Shown piece by piece: positions 1 through 5,832 of a DNA stretch of 22,845 nucleotides (positions within the stretch are counted from its first letter, which is position 1; every line of letters begins with the position of its first letter). A program made the translations under genes and the position numbers. Source of the DNA: a virus; IMG/VR virus record IMGVR_UViG_3300012925_000016, positions 1 through 22,845 of that record. One strand, written 5' to 3'. A model generated the notes under the pieces. It worked only from the letters and a program-made list of their open reading frames with translations, ran no database searches and was not told the origin of the DNA.

Positions 1-1
1 C

Positions 2-214
2 GGCGATCTCATCCAGGTCGAGGACAGCAACGGCGTCTCCCGCAGGGCGTTCAAGCTGGAGGACGGCCTGGATTGGTGGGCTGCAAAGTCGGCTCGGGCG
101 GCCGAGCGCAAGGCGAACGCCGCTTCGAAGAAGGCTGCGCCGAAGAAGTCGGACAACCTGCAGGCTGGTCCCGCGGGCGAGTCGGACGATGAGGTCGCCG
201 AAGAGGCGGAGTGA
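2..214 (+). CDS. C-terminal end of an unidentified phage protein (partial)
   Basis: This is an open frame entering from the left edge and ending in TGA at 212-214, leaving 70 residues. The first part (GDLIQVEDSNGVSRRAFKLE) looks like the end of a folded domain. It is followed by an Ala/Lys-rich stretch with KKAAPKK and then a strongly acidic end (SDDEVAEEAE). Such a basic-then-acidic disordered tail is common in phage nucleic-acid-binding or structural proteins, but the family cannot be recognised from this fragment. It is the last protein gene before the large non-coding region, which lies on the same strand. No terminator with a U-tract separates the two, so readthrough into the RNA is possible. 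Confidence 0.7.
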   Translation, partial: GDLIQVEDSNGVSRRAFKLEDGLDWWAAKSARAAERKANAASKKAAPKKSDNLQAGPAGESDDEVAEEAE

Positions 215-264
215 AACGTCGGCGGTGAGGAGTGTTGTCGACAAGCCCTCCTCATCGTCGGTCA

Positions 265-364
265 AGCCCAATAGCTCAGTGGCAGAGCATCGCATCACCC
301 GGCCAGAGGCACCCAGGTGCCGAGGAGTGATGAGAAGACGGGGGTTCGATTCCTCTAAGGGCAC
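265..364 (+). other. tRNA-like domain, not a canonical tRNA
   Basis: The D arm is textbook: TA then GCTC (274-277) paired with GAGC (285-288) around AGTGGCA. The T arm is also standard: GGGGG (340-344), loop TTCGATT, CCTCT (352-356), with two G-U pairs. The acceptor is degraded: GCCC (266-269) pairs with GGGC (359-362), but the inner two positions and the outermost one do not pair. Between the two arms are 51 nt instead of the usual 23 or so, and no register gives a 5-bp anticodon stem with a 7-nt loop. That segment instead forms CATCAC/GTGATG (293-298/327-332) around a GGCAC/GTGCC hairpin (308-312/317-321). It is therefore probably a tRNA mimic built into the larger RNA, not a decoding tRNA. 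Confidence 0.55.
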
Positions 365-887
365 AAGGTAGGCACACTCGTTCCCCGGGATTGTGCCTAC
401 CGGAAGCAGGCGACTGAAACTCCCTAACCCTCGGACGTTAGCGTAAGCAACGTTACAGTGGATCGGAAAGCCAGTCGCCGTTAGCAGGGAAGTACAGGCT
501 GATTACCTGTCGAAGTCGGCTCATCACCGGCGAAGTGCTAACGTTGATCGGATGCAGTGTCAACCGACACAATAGCAGCTTCCCGTTAGCGGACCTGAAA
601 GCGTCGGTACTGTAAATCCCTTCCGGTACCGACCCCGAGTCAGGTCTGTGGAGCGTTACCCGAAATGCTTGCCCCCGTGAGCATGGTCGGCAGCCTCAGA
701 TGTACTTCGCGGGATGGAGTACATCGGTCCGTTGCACAACCCCAACTGTGCCCCCCGTGCGGACGGTTCGAGTCAGGCTAACGCGCTGGAGCTCTTCACG
801 CCCATCACCTAATGTCTTCCCGAGAGCATAAGGTCAACTGGCATGTTGAGCTCCTTCAACCCGGTGGGGATCGGGATGGGAGATAAG

Positions 888-947
888 GCCCGCAATGTTA
901 CACGGCGTCAGCATCGGCGTAGCGGTGACATTGCGGGCTTTCTTTTT
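888..947 (+). terminator. Intrinsic terminator of the large RNA
   Basis: A perfect 11-bp stem pairs GCCCGCAATGT (888-898) with ACATTGCGGGC (928-938). It is followed directly by the T-rich tract TTTCTTTTT (939-947). The loop can form an additional CAC/GTG pairing (901-903/925-927). The hairpin lies just before the promoter of the next operon, so it insulates the RNA unit from the genes at 1003-1972. Confidence 0.88.
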
Positions 948-951
948 CCTC

Positions 952-981
952 TTGATTTCCCGTTAGGGGTTCCTATATAAT
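952..981 (+). promoter_or_regulatory. Promoter P1 (TTGATT-18-TATAAT)
   Basis: The -35 box TTGATT lies at 952-957 and the -10 box TATAAT at 976-981, with an 18-bp spacer. It starts just after the terminator U-tract and precedes the strong ribosome site AAGGAGGTAA of the gene at 1003. It is one of five promoters in the window with the same spacing. The spacer contains CCCGTTAGGGG (959-969), a relative of a motif repeated inside the upstream RNA. Confidence 0.85.
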
Positions 982-1002
982 AGAAGATAAGGAGGTAAGT
1001 AA

Positions 1003-1413
1003 ATGACTGACCCGATGCCGCAGATGTTCAACCACTGCGTTCAGGTGTACAACGCTATGCACAAGACGGCGGAGCTGGTTCAGAATGGCGAGGGTCCGCC
1101 TCGACGCATCTGGACCGGCTTTCTGACGAAGCTTATCAACGAGGACTGCAAGCTTGCCGTTCCATACTTCACGGGTGTTCGCAACAACTTGATGCGTATG
1201 GGTTGCATCGCACAGATCACCCGCGGAGGCGGCACGCACCCTTCGATTTGGGAGTTGATCACAGCCCCGACTGAGGAGCTGTTCAACGCCAAGGGCAAGG
1301 TTCGTACCAACAGCAAGGCGTCGCAGCTGCAGGGACAGCTTGCAGACGTGAACACACGGCTCGAGCGTGTGGAGCGCATGCTCGCCAACTTGGCGTCGGA
1401 GGAGGCATCGTGA
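1003..1413 (+). CDS. Winged-helix-like protein with C-terminal coiled coil
   Basis: This 136-residue protein starts at ATG after an excellent ribosome site (AAGGAGGTAAGTAA) and is the first gene behind promoter P1. Residues of roughly 35-85, including YFTGVRNNLMRMGCIAQITR followed by a Gly/Thr-rich turn and SIWELIT, look like a helix-turn-helix followed by a beta wing. This suggests a small DNA-binding domain. Residues of roughly 100-130 (LQGQLADVNTRLERVERMLA) form a heptad-like coiled coil, probably for dimerisation. A role as a transcriptional regulator is inferred from this layout. The stop overlaps the GTG of the DUF397 gene, and HTH plus DUF397 pairs are a known actinobacterial regulatory arrangement, although those partners are usually XRE-type. 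Confidence 0.8.
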   Translation: MTDPMPQMFNHCVQVYNAMHKTAELVQNGEGPPRRIWTGFLTKLINEDCKLAVPYFTGVRNNLMRMGCIAQITRGGGTHPSIWELITAPTEELFNAKGKVRTNSKASQLQGQLADVNTRLERVERMLANLASEEAS

Positions 1414-1649
1414 TTCCACAGGGCGATGATGGCAGACCAGGAAGCGGCAAGATCAGTAGTTTCTGCGAGGATGGTGGCTGCGTGAAGGTGTCCAAGGACC
1501 CACTCACTGACCTCATCACCGTGAGTGACGAAGACGGTAGCGAGGCCTCTTTCTTCTTCCACGAGTGGGATGCTTTCATCAAGGGCGTCAAGGCAGGGGA
1601 GTTCGACCTTGACAAGCTCGCCGAGCCGACCGGGACGAGGGAGGGCTAG
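1410..1649 (+). CDS. DUF397-family protein (BldB/WhiJ-partner type)
   Basis: This 79-residue protein starts at GTG in a 4-nt GTGA overlap with the gene upstream. The core fits the actinobacterial DUF397 pattern: SSFCEDGGCVKV, then a beta strand ending in VSDEDG, then FFFHEWDAFIKGVKAGEFD, matching the family's typical W-x-x-F-x-x-G-V-K-x-G-E-F ending. DUF397 includes BldB and the small partners of XRE regulators in Streptomyces, where they act in development, antibiotic control or toxin-antitoxin-like pairs. In this phage it directly follows a DNA-binding-like protein, so a regulator/partner pair is plausible. The family call is strong; the function here is inferred. Confidence 0.82.
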   Translation: MIPQGDDGRPGSGKISSFCEDGGCVKVSKDPLTDLITVSDEDGSEASFFFHEWDAFIKGVKAGEFDLDKLAEPTGTREG

Positions 1650-1972
1650 TGGCTGAGTCGGAACTAGAACGCCGTCAGCGGTGCAGCAAGTGTGGTGAGT
1701 CAGGTGAGCAAGAGGGCATCAGACCCACTCAGGACTTCACCAAAAAGGCGATTACCATGATTTGTAAGAACCAGCGATGCGTCTGGTTCGAGACCGGATG
1801 GGTGATCACCGTCATGCTCGACGGAAGCCTTCCCGCCGAGGAGGCGCCTGAGATCATTCGGGCCAAGCCGAAGGCATACCCGGTTCTGGATCGGGGAGTC
1901 TCCGGTGATGAACGTGAGCGGCAGATCAAGGCACTATACGGATCGTATGGGGAAGACATCAAGCGTAGCTAA
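1649..1972 (+). CDS. Small zinc-ribbon protein
   Basis: This 107-residue protein has a GTG start that shares one base with the upstream TAG. Four cysteines in the first 45 residues (CSKCGESG, then CKNQRC) form a C-x2-C...C-x4-C zinc ribbon. The rest contains a hydrophobic beta segment (WFETGWVITVML) and a charged helical C-terminus. No specific family is recognised. It is the last gene of the P1 operon, and a 13-bp hairpin follows its stop. It may bind nucleic acid or a host protein, but nothing in the sequence decides that. Confidence 0.78.
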   Translation: MAESELERRQRCSKCGESGEQEGIRPTQDFTKKAITMICKNQRCVWFETGWVITVMLDGSLPAEEAPEIIRAKPKAYPVLDRGVSGDERERQIKALYGSYGEDIKRS

Positions 1973-2078
1973 GTCTAAGCTAGTCTACGAGAGTGAATCC
2001 TAAGCCTCAACGAGTTACATAGGGGCTTAGGATTCATCTCAGTAGAACTACCTTAGATTTAGTCTATTCGATAGTCTA
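1970..2078 (+). repeat. Cluster of TAGTCTA motifs in the intergenic gap
   Basis: TAGTCTA occurs exactly at 1981-1987, 2060-2066 and 2072-2078, with a near match TAAGTCTA at 1970-1977. The last two copies are 12 bp apart. The core TAGACT (the complement of AGTCTA) recurs in two other intergenic gaps, 13779-13852 and 19332-19425. This may be a phage operator or other regulatory site, but the number of copies is small and no binding protein is identified. Confidence 0.4.
1994..2036 (+). terminator. 13-bp hairpin, probable terminator of the P1 operon
   Basis: TGAATCCTAAGCC (1994-2006) pairs perfectly with GGCTTAGGATTCA (2024-2036) over a 17-nt loop. It lies 20 bp after the stop of the zinc-ribbon gene and before promoter P2. 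There is no U-tract after it (TCTCAGTAG follows), so it may act as a weak or factor-assisted terminator or as an mRNA-stabilising hairpin. Confidence 0.6.
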
Positions 2079-2115
2079 GGAGCTAGCTGAGCTTAGAGCT
2101 CTCGAGCTTCGTGAC

Positions 2116-2145
2116 TTGAAAGGTACTTTGAGGTACCTATATAAT
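2116..2145 (+). promoter_or_regulatory. Promoter P2 (TTGAAA-18-TATAAT)
   Basis: TTGAAA lies at 2116-2121 and TATAAT at 2140-2145, with an 18-bp spacer. The ribosome site GAGGAGGAAAAG follows before the ATG at 2166. Box sequence and spacing match the other four promoters. Confidence 0.85.
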
Positions 2146-2165
2146 TATAGAGAGGAGGAAAAGAA

Positions 2166-2489
2166 ATGGTGAACAAGCTCACTGCCATGAAGAACGTGCT
2201 GGAACAGATGCGAATGTACCAGAATCTGCTGGAGGAGCTGTCAGAGGCAGCCGCAGAAGAATTCGGTCTGGAAGGCTCGGTTATGGACGAAGAGGGCTAC
2301 AGGCCCATGACGATCATGAGTATTCTCGGCCAACAGGTCCGTCTTGGCGAAGATTACACTAAGGCGTTCTACCCCAAAGGGGACAGCGGCGCGTTCAAGA
2401 TCGCGATCGACCCGGAAGCGCCGACCGAAGGTTTCCTGAAGAACCATCCGATGCTGAAGTCACGCCGTGAACTCGACGAGTCGGTATGA
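2166..2489 (+). CDS. Unidentified 107-residue phage protein
   Basis: The ATG start is preceded by a strong purine-rich ribosome site (GAGAGGAGGAAAAG), and this is the first gene behind promoter P2. Residues 1-40 form a long amphipathic helix (VLEQMRMYQNLLEELSEAAA). The rest is mixed and ends with a basic/acidic helix (SRRELDESV). There are no cysteines, membrane segments or recognisable catalytic motifs. It overlaps the next gene by ATGA. The function is unknown. Confidence 0.75.
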   Translation: MVNKLTAMKNVLEQMRMYQNLLEELSEAAAEEFGLEGSVMDEEGYRPMTIMSILGQQVRLGEDYTKAFYPKGDSGAFKIAIDPEAPTEGFLKNHPMLKSRRELDESV

Positions 2490-2779
2490 ACATCGAAGAG
2501 ATGCTGGCAGCGATGGAAGCCGACGAGCGTGAGGATGCTCTCGAGGAGCAGACGACCGCTTCGATCAGTGACTACGCGCGTGCGCGGGGGTTCAGACCAC
2601 AACTAGTTCACTATCACATCAGGCGCAGACACTTCCAGAAAGTCAGGTGTGCCTGTGGACGATTGGTCATCAACATCGCCGAGGCCGACGCCGTCATGGT
2701 TAGAGGGCGGCAAGAAGCTATACCGGAGACGGAAGAAGTGGCAGGGAGCAGACTGGACACCTCCGAGCCAGAGTGCTGA
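2486..2779 (+). CDS. Small helix-turn-helix-like protein
   Basis: This 97-residue protein has its ATG in a 4-nt overlap with the gene upstream. Residues of roughly 27-50 (SISDYARARGFRPQLVHYHI) look like a helix-turn-helix whose second helix would read the DNA. The RRRH basic patch and a short C-x-C beta hairpin (VRCACGRLVINI) follow. The layout resembles excisionase/MerR-like or terminase-small-subunit-like HTH domains, without a decisive match. Its 3' third overlaps another frame that encodes a zinc-finger-like protein (2649-3017), so the exact end of functional coding here deserves caution. Confidence 0.68.
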   Translation: MNIEEMLAAMEADEREDALEEQTTASISDYARARGFRPQLVHYHIRRRHFQKVRCACGRLVINIAEADAVMVRGRQEAIPETEEVAGSRLDTSEPEC

Positions 2780-3017
2780 TCCGCAAGATGGTAAGTACTG
2801 TAGGGCATGTCACAAGTGGCACGGCTACAGCAACTTAGGCATGAAGCACGAGAAGCGGGGTGAGGCATGGGTGTCACTCTGGATTTGTCGTGTAACGGGT
2901 AACGTCATCGGCGAATTATGGTTAGGTGCTAATGTCACAGATACCAATTCCGGATCTGACTCCGGAACAGCAAGCAGCAATCCAGAAGGATCTGGACCTG
3001 ATCAACAGGGAGTTTAA
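2649..3017 (+). CDS. Zinc-finger-like protein in an overlapping frame
   Basis: The frame runs from GTG 2649 to a stop at 3015-3017 (122 residues). It overlaps the HTH-like gene by 131 nt and the next gene by 86 nt. The middle (bases of about 2787-2925) has clear protein character: KYCRACHKWHGY, then MKHEKRG, then WVSLWICRV, which gives C-x2-C-x2-WH...C candidate zinc ligands and regularly spaced aromatics. Without it, 2780-2931 would be empty in an otherwise gapless operon. The only in-frame starts are GTG 2649 and GTG 2655, and neither has a good ribosome site. A frameshifted fusion with the upstream gene is an alternative. Existence of a coding segment is likely; the exact boundaries are not. 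Confidence 0.5.
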   Translation: MPVDDWSSTSPRPTPSWLEGGKKLYRRRKKWQGADWTPPSQSADPQDGKYCRACHKWHGYSNLGMKHEKRGEAWVSLWICRVTGNVIGELWLGANVTDTNSGSDSGTASSNPEGSGPDQQGV

Positions 3018-3315
3018 GATTTGGGTAGAGATCGATATGACCCTTGTACCTCTCGCACTTTCAGCCATGGCAGAGTTTCTATTCATACAGGGTCAAGATA
3101 GTGCGAAGGAGCTCTACCAGGAAGGCAAGATCGACGCAGCTGCACGTATGCAGGTAAGTACGATTATCAATGCGCTTTCGTTCGGCATGTACCTCGGCAA
3201 GCAAGGCCACGACGACAAGAGCTTTGCACAGGTGATCAGCACAACGCTATCTGCAGAAGACGAGAGGAGGCTACTCAGTGCTGACTCTGGAGACGCAACT
3301 GAAGAAGGGGTATGA
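2932..3315 (+). CDS. Unidentified mostly helical phage protein
   Basis: This protein has 127 residues from ATG 2932; GTG 2926 is an alternative two codons upstream. It is mostly alpha-helical: PDLTPEQQAAIQKDLDLINR, then a hydrophobic helix LVPLALSAMAEFLFIQG, then EGKIDAAARMQVSTIINALS. The hydrophobic stretch is too polar at its ends to call a membrane span with confidence. Its 3' end overlaps the helicase gene by 38 nt and contains that gene's ribosome site, suggesting translational coupling. The family is not recognised. Confidence 0.75.
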   Translation: MSQIPIPDLTPEQQAAIQKDLDLINREFKIWVEIDMTLVPLALSAMAEFLFIQGQDSAKELYQEGKIDAAARMQVSTIINALSFGMYLGKQGHDDKSFAQVISTTLSAEDERRLLSADSGDATEEGV

Positions 3316-4828
3316 ACTCTTCCCTTTCCAGGAAGAGGCCCTTCAGAAGTTCAAGGACATCGACCACGTTCTCTGTGGCGACGACATGGGTCTGGGAAAG
3401 ACTCTCGAGGCAATCGCAACGGACCGTGAGTGGCGCCTAAACAAGGGTACGACGAGATCCAAGACCTTGGTCACTGCACCACTCGGTGTACTCGGAAGCT
3501 GGGAAGATCACTACGCGTGGACTGTTCCTGGCCTGAAGGTGTACTGCATCAACCCGAAGGACCGGGAAGCGTTCAAGCTTGCCCTGAAGCAGAACTACCA
3601 GATCTACCTCATTCACTGGGATGCTCTCCGCCTAGTGCAGGAAGCTCTGGCACGTACGGAATGGTTCAACGTCATTGGCGACGAGATCCACCGGGCCAAG
3701 AACCGCAAGAGCCAGATGACACGTGCCCTCAAGATGATGCGCCCTGAACACAAGTTTGGCGCCTCTGGTACGCCTGCCGACAGCAAGCCTCACGACCTGT
3801 GGAGTATTTTACATTGGCTCCGCCCGCGTGAGTACACGTCGTACTGGCGCTTCTACAAGGAGCACGTCGAATACGAAACGACACCGCAGGGGTACCACAA
3901 GATCAAGGGTGTCAAGAACGTTGACAAGCTGCTTCGGGATATCAAACCCTTCTACCTACGTAGGCGCAAAGAAGAGGTTCTGAAGGATCTTCCGGAGAAG
4001 TACTATACCACGATGTGGGTAGATCTGACTCCTCAGCAGCGGAAGGCCTACGACGAGATCCGTAAGAAGCAACTGACCTGGGTGACCAATAATAGGGGGG
4101 AAGAAGTTCCACTCCCTGCGCCTCAGGCCATCTCACGTCTGGTTCGCCTGCAACAGTTCGCAGTAGGTTCCATTCAGCATGAGGACTACCGCAAGAAGGA
4201 ACTGAATCGTCGGTGGGATCCGAATAGAGACACCGAACTGTACGACAAGCAACGACACTTCGATCCGAATCACAACTGGAAGTGGCGCGTTGTCCAAGCT
4301 GTTCGATACAATATCATCGATCCTTCCGTGAAGATCAAGGCCGTCATGGACCTGCTTGAGGACAGCGATGAGCCTGTGGTAGTCTTTTCGCAGTTCAAGT
4401 CGTCGATCAACTTGCTCGCGCAACACATGATGAAGGAAGGTATGCCGTACGGACTCCTCACAGGCGACATCGAGGAGCGCGCACGGTATAACTACATCAA
4501 TCGGTTCCAGGCCGGAAAGCTGAAGTGCATTGCCGGTACTGTCCAAGCAGGCGGAGTGGGCATCACTCTGACACGGTCTTCGCACATCGTGTTCATTGAT
4601 CGATCGTGGAAGCAGGCAATCAACAGGCAAGCGGAGGACCGTCTCCACAGGGTTGGGCAGAAGAATGCAGTACAGGTCACGGACATTATGGCCAGGAACA
4701 CCGTAGACCTTGGTAGGCACCAACAGTTGCAGGAGCAGTGGACGTGGCTTCAGCAAATCCTCGGCGACTCCGTCTTGGATTACCAGATCGCACAACAGCG
4801 TACACAGGCACTGGGAGAGTTTCTGTGA
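3278..4828 (+). CDS. SNF2-family DNA helicase/translocase
   Basis: This is a 516-residue superfamily 2 ATPase. Motif I is DDMGLGKT (residues 35-42, K41) and motif II is DEIH (135-138). Motif III is SGTP (163-166). The C-terminal lobe has VVFSQF, AGGVGITLT and motif VI QAEDRLHRVGQ (451-461), the SNF2/Rad54 signature with GQ at its end. Such proteins translocate on double-stranded DNA; phage versions act in replication, recombination or repair. GTG 3278 is chosen because GAGAGGAGG lies just upstream at the right spacing. No extra nuclease or SNF2 accessory domain is visible and the length is compact. It sits late in the P2 operon and its stop overlaps the next gene by GTGA. Confidence 0.95.
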   Translation: MLTLETQLKKGYELFPFQEEALQKFKDIDHVLCGDDMGLGKTLEAIATDREWRLNKGTTRSKTLVTAPLGVLGSWEDHYAWTVPGLKVYCINPKDREAFKLALKQNYQIYLIHWDALRLVQEALARTEWFNVIGDEIHRAKNRKSQMTRALKMMRPEHKFGASGTPADSKPHDLWSILHWLRPREYTSYWRFYKEHVEYETTPQGYHKIKGVKNVDKLLRDIKPFYLRRRKEEVLKDLPEKYYTTMWVDLTPQQRKAYDEIRKKQLTWVTNNRGEEVPLPAPQAISRLVRLQQFAVGSIQHEDYRKKELNRRWDPNRDTELYDKQRHFDPNHNWKWRVVQAVRYNIIDPSVKIKAVMDLLEDSDEPVVVFSQFKSSINLLAQHMMKEGMPYGLLTGDIEERARYNYINRFQAGKLKCIAGTVQAGGVGITLTRSSHIVFIDRSWKQAINRQAEDRLHRVGQKNAVQVTDIMARNTVDLGRHQQLQEQWTWLQQILGDSVLDYQIAQQRTQALGEFL

Positions 4829-5145
4829 ATAGCATCCAACCCATACGGGCGGGCATACTCGAACTACTCGACGACTTCAGCACGAGTATGGTTGAGAACC
4901 CACGATACGATAGCAAGGGCAACATCGACAACCTGACAATGAAGAACATGTTGACGCTAGCCCAGATCGCCTTCGAAGCCTTCGAGGAGATCAGTATTCA
5001 ACAGAAGATGCTGAACGGTGCTCCGACTGGTGCCGAGAAGTACGCCTTCAAGGACCTTCCTGACAACGAACGAATCAAGTACCGTTCTGTCAAACACAAG
5101 ATAGACCTACTGAGGTCTCTCTACGCACCCAAAACTGAGGCTTGA
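4825..5145 (+). CDS. Unidentified 106-residue protein
   Basis: The GTG start at 4825 forms a GTGA overlap with the helicase stop. Upstream in-frame codons run inside the helicase gene and are not needed. It is predominantly helical: a leucine-rich N-terminus (RAGILELLDDFSTSMVE), then MLTLAQIAFEAFEEISIQQK, then a basic C-terminal helix (RSVKHKIDLLRSL). No cysteines, no membrane segment and no catalytic motif are seen. It is the last gene before promoter P3, and the P3 -35 box overlaps its final codon and stop. The function is unknown; coupling to the helicase suggests a replication accessory role, but this is only contextual. Confidence 0.75.
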   Translation: MNSIQPIRAGILELLDDFSTSMVENPRYDSKGNIDNLTMKNMLTLAQIAFEAFEEISIQQKMLNGAPTGAEKYAFKDLPDNERIKYRSVKHKIDLLRSLYAPKTEA

Positions 5146-5171
5146 TAACCCGCGAGGAGACCATATATAAT
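5142..5171 (+). promoter_or_regulatory. Promoter P3 (TTGATA-18-TATAAT), predicted leaderless
   Basis: TTGATA lies at 5142-5147 and TATAAT at 5166-5171, with an 18-bp spacer. Seven bases after the -10 box is the A of ATG 5178, which is where transcription should begin, and no ribosome site fits between. The message for the gene at 5178 is therefore predicted to be leaderless, a mode common in actinobacteria. Confidence 0.85.
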
Positions 5172-5177
5172 AAAGAT

Positions 5178-5417
5178 ATGAAGCAAGCAAAACATAAGTT
5201 GAAGGTACCCGAAGGGCCTCGTATCCGACGGTACTACATCTTCAACGAGAAGATCGTCAACAAGGCCGAGTGCATCGTACAGGGTCGCCGATCGATCAAC
5301 GTAGGCGACTACGATCAGGTCGAGGTACACATGCACGGTACCGGCGATGCGTGTCGGGGCGTGCACATCAAGGACGAGCACGGCAAGTGCTTCAGGTTCG
5401 GGAAGGGAATCAAGTAA
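5178..5417 (+). CDS. Small basic protein on a leaderless transcript
   Basis: This 79-residue protein starts at ATG 5178. A TTG 36 bases upstream is also in frame, but it falls in the -35 box of P3 and its reading would run through the promoter, so it is rejected. The protein is basic at the N-terminus (MKQAKHKLKVPEGPRIRRYY) and beta-rich afterwards (SINVGDYDQVEVHMHG, GVHIKDEHGKCFRFGKG). It could be a small beta-barrel, but no family is recognised. Its stop overlaps the next ATG (TAATG). Being first on a strong-looking promoter suggests high expression. Confidence 0.75.
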   Translation: MKQAKHKLKVPEGPRIRRYYIFNEKIVNKAECIVQGRRSINVGDYDQVEVHMHGTGDACRGVHIKDEHGKCFRFGKGIK

Positions 5418-5641
5418 TGCCGATCGTGACCGTTGTTGCTACGATTCAGATCAACACCGATGAAACGGGAATCGACGTCCTGACCGAGACGGACGACCCG
5501 ACTACAGACGACGTCGAGAACGCTGTCTATGGCTACTTCCAGGGACACGCAGACGAGCTCGCAGACCTGATCAAGCAGCAGTGCGACGAGCTTAAGAACT
5601 ACCAGGACACCGTCGAGGTTGCATTCGAGGAGTGGGGATGA
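5417..5641 (+). CDS. Small acidic protein, unknown
   Basis: This 74-residue protein has its ATG at 5417 sharing a base with the upstream TAA. It begins with a hydrophobic beta strand (MPIVTVVATIQI), continues with an acidic stretch (DETGIDVLTETDDPTTDDVE) and ends in a helix (ADLIKQQCDELKNYQ). The high Asp/Glu content could indicate a DNA-mimic or a protein-interaction module, but that is speculation. It overlaps the next gene by ATGA. Confidence 0.7.
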   Translation: MPIVTVVATIQINTDETGIDVLTETDDPTTDDVENAVYGYFQGHADELADLIKQQCDELKNYQDTVEVAFEEWG

Positions 5642-5832
5642 CTGTCTTCTACGCGTACTTGTGCTTCGCAACTGCGGGAATTATCACAGCCATGATTAGT
5701 TGGATCGTGATCGATGCCCAGCTTAACTGGAACGGTGACTACAAGATGAGTCCCGCAGAGAGGGGAACGCGTCGCTGCATCAAGCGCAATCCGCACCTGG
5801 AGAGACTGTTCGTGGAACAGGGGCTGCTGTGA
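5638..5832 (+). CDS. Small single-pass membrane protein
   Basis: This 64-residue protein starts at ATG 5638 (ATGA overlap; GAGGAGTGGGG is the ribosome site). GTG 5632, two codons earlier, is an alternative. Residues of about 3-27 (VFYAYLCFATAGIITAMISW) form one hydrophobic transmembrane helix. A basic, soluble C-terminal part follows (PAERGTRRCIKRNPHLERL), which by the positive-inside rule should face the cytoplasm. The function is unknown; small membrane proteins in phage early operons sometimes act in superinfection exclusion or host modulation. Confidence 0.72.
   Translation: MTVFYAYLCFATAGIITAMISWIVIDAQLNWNGDYKMSPAERGTRRCIKRNPHLERLFVEQGLL

Larger units (their letters stand above)
226..947 (+). 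ncRNA. Large structured non-coding RNA, about 680-720 nt
   Basis: No credible gene occupies this stretch. It contains many perfect helices. A 10-bp hairpin pairs 367-376 with 392-401. Helix 409-416/472-479 (8 bp) encloses a hairpin at 435-453 capped by a GUAA tetraloop. Helix 480-485/537-542 encloses hairpins 494-498/506-510 and 516-519/527-530. Hairpin 557-561/566-570 follows. A long-range helix 584-590/777-783 (CGTTAGC/GCTAACG) encloses 592-598/640-646, 603-610/626-633, 665-669/680-684, 699-706/718-725, 727-731/760-764 and 734-738/747-751. Helix 788-794/848-854 encloses 807-817/823-834. The transcript would end at the terminator at 888-947. A tRNA-like domain sits at 265-364. Size, phage context and tRNA association resemble the GOLLD and ROOL classes of giant phage RNAs, but this is analogy only. 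The 5' end is uncertain; the first candidate helix is 226-232/248-254 and no promoter is visible there. Confidence 0.72.

Noticed and set aside
265-364. Functional tRNA gene
   Set aside because: No 5-bp/7-nt anticodon arm can be formed and the acceptor stem has three mismatches.
189-371. 60-residue + strand open frame in the large RNA region
   Set aside because: It starts inside the upstream gene's end, has Arg/Ser-rich random composition, and crosses the tRNA-like helices; no ribosome site supports it.
370-880. Group I or group II intron, tmRNA or RNase P RNA as identity of the large RNA
   Set aside because: No intron core (P3-P7) or domain V pattern, no tmRNA tag frame, and no RNase P consensus could be recognised; no interrupted gene flanks the RNA.
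973-1419. 148-residue open frame on the - strand opposite the winged-helix-like gene
   Set aside because: It mirrors a gene with a clear promoter and ribosome site; the antisense frame crosses the P1 -10 box and has no start signal of its own.
4133-4795. 220-residue - strand open frame
   Set aside because: It lies wholly opposite the SNF2 helicase motifs and has no ribosome site or recognisable domain.
5142-5177. Earlier TTG start for the gene at 5178
   Set aside because: This would translate through the P3 -35 and -10 boxes; ATG 5178 coincides with the predicted transcription start.
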